From an uncultured Anaerococcus sp. (GTDB lineage Bacteria; Bacillota; Clostridia; Tissierellales; Peptoniphilaceae): 64,000 nucleotides of DNA. Below the pieces are notes generated by a model that saw only the letters and a program-made list of their open reading frames with translations, was not told the origin of the DNA and ran no database searches. The DNA lies in contig NZ_CALGYW010000058.1 in the NCBI RefSeq assembly GCF_937934665.1, positions 8,315 through 72,314 on the forward strand. The letters run 5' to 3'. Shown piece by piece: positions 59,723-64,000 of this stretch (positions are counted from its first letter, which is position 1; each line of letters starts with the position of its first letter). The position numbers were made by a program, and so were the translations under genes.

Positions 59723-61261
59723 TTAATTTATTTTAGGTACTTTTCCTTCCGCTCTTAGTTTTATTAACTGTTTAGTAGCAAACTCCCTAACTTCTTCTGG
59801 GGCTTTAGCTATTTTTTTCATTTTTGTCTTACCAAGGAGACTTGTATAAGACCCATCAGCCCAAAATATATTTCTTTTTAAACAAGCAGTAACTAGTGCA
59901 AAAATAGGATTTAGTAAGTTTACAAATGCAAATGGGAAGAAGTTTATTGGGCTTACACCTAATGTCTTCATTTGATAAGCGCCACATGCTGTCCAAGGAA
60001 ACATAACTGCCCATAAGGTACCTGCGTCTTCGAGTGTTCTTGAAAGCATATTCCTTGATAAACCAAGTTCATCATACTTATCTTCGTATAAGGGTGCTGG
60101 AACACCTATTCCTAGAAATTGATCACACATGGTTGCGTCACAAAAGATAGAAGTAAGCATAGTTAATCCAACAAGTCCTCCAACAGTATTAATTCTTTCT
60201 TTAAGGTGTGCAAATAATCTTTCAATGATTCCTGCTTTTTCTAAGGATCCACCGAATGAAACAGCTAGCAAAATAAGGTTAACTGTCCACATCTGATTAT
60301 CCATTCCTCCTTTAGCTAAAGCCTTATCAACATAATCATTGCCAGTTGCTATGTCAGGTCCATAGTGTAGAATAGAAAAAATTTCAGCGAGACTTCTTTG
60401 TTTTTGAAAAATTATAGAAAATACTAACCCTACTATTACAGATATCATAACTCCTGCTAGGCCTTCAATTCTCAGTATACAAATAAATACTATTAAAAGT
60501 ATTGGCAAAAGAACTAAAGGGTTTAAGTTAAAGTTACTAGCCAGTGCCTCTTTAATACCTTCAGCAATATTTGGATCATAATTAACTACATCTGCTCTAA
60601 GACCTATCAGACTATAAAGGATAAGAGATACTAAAAATACTGGTCCAGTTGTAGAAATCATAGCAGTTACGTGATCAAAAAGTCCCGTTTTGGCCACACC
60701 TGCAGCAAGGTTAGTAGTATCTGATAAGGGAGAAAATTTATCTCCTATGTATGCTCCTGAAATTACCATACCTGCAGTAATTGCTGGACTAATTCCAAGA
60801 CCTTGACCTATTGTCATGAATGCTATACCTATGGTTGCTGTAGCTGTCCAAGAAGATCCACACGCTAGACTTACTAATGCTGTTATAATACATCCGATAG
60901 GCAAAAATAACTTAGGGCTTAAAAAATCTAGACCATAATAGATAAGAGCAGGTATTGTTCCCGAGATCATGAATGACGAAATCAATAGCCCTACGGTTAA
61001 AAGGATTAATATAGCATCTAGTGTTGTACTTATTCGCTCAATCATTCCGTCCAACATATCCCTAAAACTTCTGCCACAAATAAGGCCTATTATACATGAG
61101 GCCATTATTCCACAAATGAGCGGCAGGTGGGCTGCATCATATATATTTTCCTCACCATCTATAGCAAAAACAAAAACATAAATCATTAAAAATACCATAG
61201 TTAGGATAGGTACGAATGATTCTAAAAGATTGGGTAATCTTACTTTCTTTTCATTTTTCAT
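59723..61261 (-). CDS. nhaC: NhaC-type Na+/H+ antiporter
   Basis: A 512-aa antiporter with about eleven or twelve membrane segments, exchanging sodium for protons. NhaC family signatures are ALVSLACGSSWTATATIGIAF (about 128-148, read as a region), GAYIGDKFSPLSDTTNLAAG (about 168-187), and SIFCDATMCDQFLGIGVPAPLY, with charged residues inside membrane helices. The ATG follows AAGGAG at 61264 or so and its promoter is strong. It is transcribed leftward, alone; no terminator separates it from the repeat element downstream, so it may end there or read into the cysK operon. The ion may also be Li+. Confidence 0.9.
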   Translation of the reverse strand: MKNEKKVRLPNLLESFVPILTMVFLMIYVFVFAIDGEENIYDAAHLPLICGIMASCIIGLICGRSFRDMLDGMIERISTTLDAILILLTVGLLISSFMISGTIPALIYYGLDFLSPKLFLPIGCIITALVSLACGSSWTATATIGIAFMTIGQGLGISPAITAGMVISGAYIGDKFSPLSDTTNLAAGVAKTGLFDHVTAMISTTGPVFLVSLILYSLIGLRADVVNYDPNIAEGIKEALASNFNLNPLVLLPILLIVFICILRIEGLAGVMISVIVGLVFSIIFQKQRSLAEIFSILHYGPDIATGNDYVDKALAKGGMDNQMWTVNLILLAVSFGGSLEKAGIIERLFAHLKERINTVGGLVGLTMLTSIFCDATMCDQFLGIGVPAPLYEDKYDELGLSRNMLSRTLEDAGTLWAVMFPWTACGAYQMKTLGVSPINFFPFAFVNLLNPIFALVTACLKRNIFWADGSYTSLLGKTKMKKIAKAPEEVREFATKQLIKLRAEGKVPKIN

Positions 61262-61294
61262 AATAACTCCTTATATACATTATCGTGGTAAATT

Positions 61295-61338
61295 AACTAA
61301 TTATATGATACATTAGTTTGATAAATTTGTCAACTAAT
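61295..61338 (-). promoter_or_regulatory. nhaC promoter with three AACTAAT half-sites
   Basis: On the - strand TTGACA (61328-61333) and TATCAT (61305-61310) with a 17-nt spacer. Three half-sites AACTAAT (61295-61301, 61332-61338) and ATTAGTT (61312-61318) surround both boxes, and the interior TTGAtAAATTTgTCAA is a near-palindrome. A repressor could cover the -35 and -10; the regulator is not known. Confidence 0.65.
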
Positions 61339-61420
61339 TTGTTAATGTCTTATTATGTTATTATGATAAAATAAACCTAAGTATCTTGATTAATAATTTC
61401 TAATAATATGCACTGTTTAT

Positions 61421-61465
61421 AAGAATAAAAAAAGAGTCTTAACAAGTTTATAAACTTGTTAAGAC
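61421..61465 (-). terminator. Terminator of rpsB-tsf
   Basis: A perfect 30-bp palindrome (61436-61465) is followed on the - strand by TCTTTTTTTATT. It lies 15 nt after the tsf stop. Confidence 0.92.
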
Positions 61466-61480
61466 CTTTTAACTTACTTA

Positions 61481-62149
61481 TTATGCGTTCATTTGGCCAG
61501 CTACTTCTGATGCGAAATCTTCTTCTTTTTTCTCAAGACCTTCACCAACTTGGAATCTAGCAAATCTTCTGATTTTAATATTTTCTCCAACTTCATTAGC
61601 TGTATCTCTAAGTAGTTGTTCAATAGTTACATCAGGATTTTTAATAAATGCTTGGTCTAGTAGACAAACTTCTGAGAACCATTTTTTAAGTCTTCCTTCT
61701 ACCTTTTTCTCTGCTATCATTTTTCTCTTATCTTCAGGCATCTTATCGTTTGATTCATTAATAGCTTGGTTTGTAAGGATGTCTCTTTGTTCTTTTACAT
61801 CAGCTTCATCAGCGTCTTGTTCAGAAATGTATTTTGGATTACTTGCAGCAATGTGCATTGCAATGTCTCTAGCAAAATTTTTAACAGTATCAGTGTTTGC
61901 AGAGAAGTCTGTTTCTGTATTGATTTCTACTATTACACCTATTTTATCATTGTGGATGTATGAACCAATTACACCTTCAGCAGCAATTCTACCTGATTTT
62001 TTATCAAGAGTTGCTTGCCCCTTTTCTTTTAAGATTTTTTGAGCTTTATCGATGTCTCCGCCAGCTTCTTCAAGAGCTTTTTTACAGTCCATCATTCCAG
62101 CGGCAGTTCTTTCTCTTAATTCTTTAACTAATTTTGCACTAATTGCCAT
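61481..62149 (-). CDS. tsf: Translation elongation factor EF-Ts
   Basis: A 222-aa nucleotide-exchange factor for EF-Tu. The N-terminal UBA-like domain is KLVKELRERTAAGMMDCKKAL (about 6-26); the conserved TETDFSAN (about 78-85) contacts EF-Tu. The C-terminal RFQVGEGLEKKEEDFA segment is standard. At 222 residues it is shorter than the approximately 290-residue Bacillus form, having a single core subdomain, as in other members of this group. It lies 15 nt after rpsB with GGAGAT in front. A strong terminator follows. Confidence 0.95.
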   Translation of the reverse strand: MAISAKLVKELRERTAAGMMDCKKALEEAGGDIDKAQKILKEKGQATLDKKSGRIAAEGVIGSYIHNDKIGVIVEINTETDFSANTDTVKNFARDIAMHIAASNPKYISEQDADEADVKEQRDILTNQAINESNDKMPEDKRKMIAEKKVEGRLKKWFSEVCLLDQAFIKNPDVTIEQLLRDTANEVGENIKIRRFARFQVGEGLEKKEEDFASEVAGQMNA

Positions 62150-62164
62150 CTAAATCTCCTCTAC

Positions 62165-63007
62165 TTATTCTGCTTCGTTTTCTTCAAACGCTTGTGTCTT
62201 TATTTCTTCTGCAGCTTCTTCTATATCTTCATCAGATAGGTTTTCTTCTTTAGTCTCTTCCTCATTAGATTCTTCAGTTTCAGCTTCATCAAATTCCATA
62301 TCTTCTTCTGAAGGATCAAATTCACTACCTTGGTTTGCTTCAATAACTGCATCAGCCATTATTGATGTGATAAGTTTTACTGCTCTGATTGCATCGTCGT
62401 TTCCTGGGATTGGAACATCAATTTCATCAGGATCACAGTTTGTATCAACTATAGCTATTACTGGAATACCAAGTATTTTAGCTTCGTGAACAGCTATAGA
62501 CTCTTCACCTGGATCTACTACAAATAGTACATCTGGTAGTTCTTCCATGTCTTTAATACCACCAAGGTTTCTTTCTAGTTTATCCATTTCTTTTTGGTAT
62601 TCAAGAACTTCTTTTTTTGGTAGAAGATCAAAAGTTCCATCTTCTTCCATTCTTTCGTATCTTTGAAGTTTCTCTACACTTTTTCTAATTGTTTTGAAGT
62701 TAGTAAGCATACCACCCAACCATCTGTGAGATACATAGTATTGACCTGATCTCTTAGCTTCAGTTTGGATTGAGTCTTGTGCTTGTTTTTTTGTACCTAC
62801 AAATAGAACCCTACCGCCATCAGCAACGATATCTCTCATTACCTTGTAAGCTTCTTCGATTTGATAAGCTGTTTTTTGTAGGTCTACTATATAGATTCCA
62901 TTTCTTTCTGTGAAGATGAATTTTGCCATTTTAGGATTCCATCTTCTTGTTTGGTGTCCAAAGTGTACACCAGCTTCTAATAATTTTTTCATTGAAACTA
63001 CTGCCAT
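62165..63007 (-). CDS. rpsB: 30S ribosomal protein S2 with acidic C-terminal tail
   Basis: A 280-aa S2. The start [23 protein letters not shown] is normal, as are the [20 protein letters not shown] and [25 protein letters not shown] regions. Residues about 225-280 form an added acidic tail of mostly Glu and Asp. The ATG at 63007 follows GGAGGT; an ATG eight codons upstream is rejected. It is the first gene of rpsB-tsf, controlled by a strong promoter and a structured leader. S2 anchors S1 and closes the 30S head; the tail's purpose is unknown. Confidence 0.94.
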   Translation of the reverse strand: MAVVSMKKLLEAGVHFGHQTRRWNPKMAKFIFTERNGIYIVDLQKTAYQIEEAYKVMRDIVADGGRVLFVGTKKQAQDSIQTEAKRSGQYYVSHRWLGGMLTNFKTIRKSVEKLQRYERMEEDGTFDLLPKKEVLEYQKEMDKLERNLGGIKDMEELPDVLFVVDPGEESIAVHEAKILGIPVIAIVDTNCDPDEIDVPIPGNDDAIRAVKLITSIMADAVIEANQGSEFDPSEEDMEFDEAETEESNEEETKEENLSDEDIEEAAEEIKTQAFEENEAE

Positions 63008-63100
63008 ATTTACCTCCGTTTTTTCTTCCACCCATATCTACTGGATAACAAACCATAATTGGCAACGTATTATCCATCCATGAATGTGATTGTTGTAGTA
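63008..63100 (-). promoter_or_regulatory. Structured rpsB leader
   Basis: Between the promoter and the ribosome site about 90 nt of RNA include a 7-bp outer stem (63042-63048 with 63070-63076) enclosing a small CCA/TGG hairpin. Ribosomal protein leaders often have such forms for autoregulation. I know of no Rfam rpsB leader described in this group, so the role is a hypothesis. Confidence 0.4.
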
Positions 63101-63107
63101 CCTGTAT

Positions 63108-63135
63108 AGTATACCACTTAAAACCTATATTTCAA
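63108..63135 (-). promoter_or_regulatory. Promoter for rpsB-tsf
   Basis: On the - strand TTGAAA (63130-63135) and TATACT (63108-63113) with a 16-nt spacer, each five of six matches. It lies just inside the end of ftsY. Confidence 0.7.
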
Positions 63136-63137
63136 CA

Positions 63138-64000
63138 TTAAAACATCGCTTCTACAAAAGAATTTGAGTCGAATTTTTGTAGGTGATCTATACCCTCACC
63201 TACTCCTATATACTTGACAGGCACTTCTACTTCTACTTGTAGTGGGAATATAACTCCTCCCTTGGCTGTACCATCTAGTTTTGTTAAGATTAATCCTGTA
63301 ATATCTGTCACATTTTTAAATTCTTTTGATTGACTTACTGCGTTTTGTCCTGTTGTTGCATCTAAGACTAAGAGGTTTTCTCTAATAGAATTAACAGCGT
63401 GAGTATCTATAGTTCTATTAATTTTATCTAACTCTTGCATTAAATTCTTTTTGTTATGAAGTCTACCAGCTGTATCACAAATCAAAACATCAATATTTTT
63501 GCTACGTGCAGATTTAATTGCATCAAAAATTACAGCTGATGGGTCAGCTCCCTCTTGGTGTGATACTAATTCAACATCTGCCCTATCAGACCATTCTTTT
63601 AATTGATCAATAGCAGCAGCTCTGAAGGTATCTGCGGCTGCTAGCATAACACTTTTACCTTCCTTTTTAAAATTATTTGCAAGCTTACCTATTGTTGTTG
63701 TTTTACCTACTCCGTTTACGCCTATTACTAGAATCACGGTTAATTTTCCATCTTCCACCTTGATTTTGTTATCTAAATTTTTTTCATCTAATTTATTTAT
63801 CATTATCTCTTTTAAGACTGGATATATTTCCTTTGATTCTTTTATAGATCTTTTCTTAATTTCATCTCTTAATTCATCTACAATTTCAATTGTTGAAGAC
63901 ATACCAATATCTGCGGAAATTAATATTTCTTCTAGTTCGTCATATAATTCGTCATCTATTTTGACATTTCTAGTAAATAAATTTGTTAAACTAGAAGTAA
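63138..64000 (-). CDS. ftsY: Signal recognition particle receptor FtsY, 5' end outside window
   Basis: The C-terminal 286 residues of FtsY, the membrane receptor for the signal recognition particle. The reading frame stays open to the window edge: upstream of the first Met at 63902, another 32 codons read as FtsY sequence (LEEILISADIG), so that Met is internal. GTPase motifs are GVNGVGKTTTIGKLA, DTAGRLHNK for G3, TKLDGTAKGG for G4 and GVGEGIDHLQKF for the C-terminal closing region. The gene's true start lies beyond 64000. The rpsB promoter follows its 3' end, so ftsY and rpsB are separate units. Confidence 0.93.
   Translation of the reverse strand, partial: TSSLTNLFTRNVKIDDELYDELEEILISADIGMSSTIEIVDELRDEIKKRSIKESKEIYPVLKEIMINKLDEKNLDNKIKVEDGKLTVILVIGVNGVGKTTTIGKLANNFKKEGKSVMLAAADTFRAAAIDQLKEWSDRADVELVSHQEGADPSAVIFDAIKSARSKNIDVLICDTAGRLHNKKNLMQELDKINRTIDTHAVNSIRENLLVLDATTGQNAVSQSKEFKNVTDITGLILTKLDGTAKGGVIFPLQVEVEVPVKYIGVGEGIDHLQKFDSNSFVEAMF

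Noticed and set aside
61766..62042. ORFs on the + strand opposite tsf
   Set aside because: They are shadows of the conserved tsf gene with no initiation signals.

Overview
The window looks like chromosomal DNA of a low-GC, Gram-positive anaerobe of the Firmicutes. Protein flavour and gene neighbourhoods point to the Tissierellia/Peptoniphilaceae (an Anaerococcus- or Peptoniphilus-like genome); this is inference from gene content, not a database match. The coding DNA is AT-rich. Genes are packed with 1-50 nt overlaps, and several terminators overlap stop codons. I see no rRNA, tRNA, CRISPR array or prophage. Most of the window is conserved core genome, so the unusual signals are degenerate enzymes, intergenic structures and one short inverted-repeat-bounded insertion.

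Layout, + strand, 1-45.5 kb. 0-11.4 kb holds a catalytically degenerate PepD-like M20 protein, a DUF1292 protein, a TIGR01212-type radical SAM protein, an orphan P-loop protein, an RluA-family pseudouridine synthase, a ROK glucokinase, an OmpR/histidine-kinase pair with an overlapping lipoprotein gene, rdgB, a YfcE-type phosphoesterase and a HAD phosphatase. 11.6-24.1 kb holds an unknown gene, ruvC-ruvA-ruvB, queA-tgt-yajC, recJ, rel, dtd, a metallo-beta-lactamase-fold hydrolase, aspS and an RseC-like protein. 24.1-29.6 kb holds der, plsY, gpsA, sepF, ylmH, lspA and ung. A YprB-type exonuclease lies on the - strand, divergent from a cysteine desulfurase-thiI pair. Then come the rplU-prp-rpmA operon with an L21 leader, obg, yhbY, nadD, yqeK, rsfS, comEA, an IscR-like regulator, alaS, ireB, yqgF, DUF1292, fur, rnj, a YrrM/TrmR-like methyltransferase and a U32/TrhP-like protein.

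45.5-64 kb: a small acidic protein and pepT (-), dut, a SUOX-fold-like membrane protein, mutS-mutL-miaA-ynbB (+), then a - strand block of a xerC/D-type recombinase, rny, cysK-cysE, nhaC and rpsB-tsf, ending in ftsY, which runs off the window.

How it fits together: the region is dominated by translation and tRNA/rRNA modification (queA, tgt, miaA, thiI with a sulfur donor, TrmR/TrhP, RluA-type, dtd, aspS, alaS, ribosomal proteins, obg, rsfS, yhbY) and by genome maintenance (ruvCAB, recJ, mutSL, ung, dut, rdgB). The observations most worth following up are a MutL whose endonuclease motifs are gone, the PepD-like pseudoenzyme, three genes whose start codon sits directly in the U-tract of an upstream terminator without a Shine-Dalgarno sequence, a 190-bp GC-richer element with IS-like terminal repeats upstream of cysK, a perfect palindrome touching the xerC promoter, a shared AACTAAT half-site at two promoters, and a structured rpsB leader.
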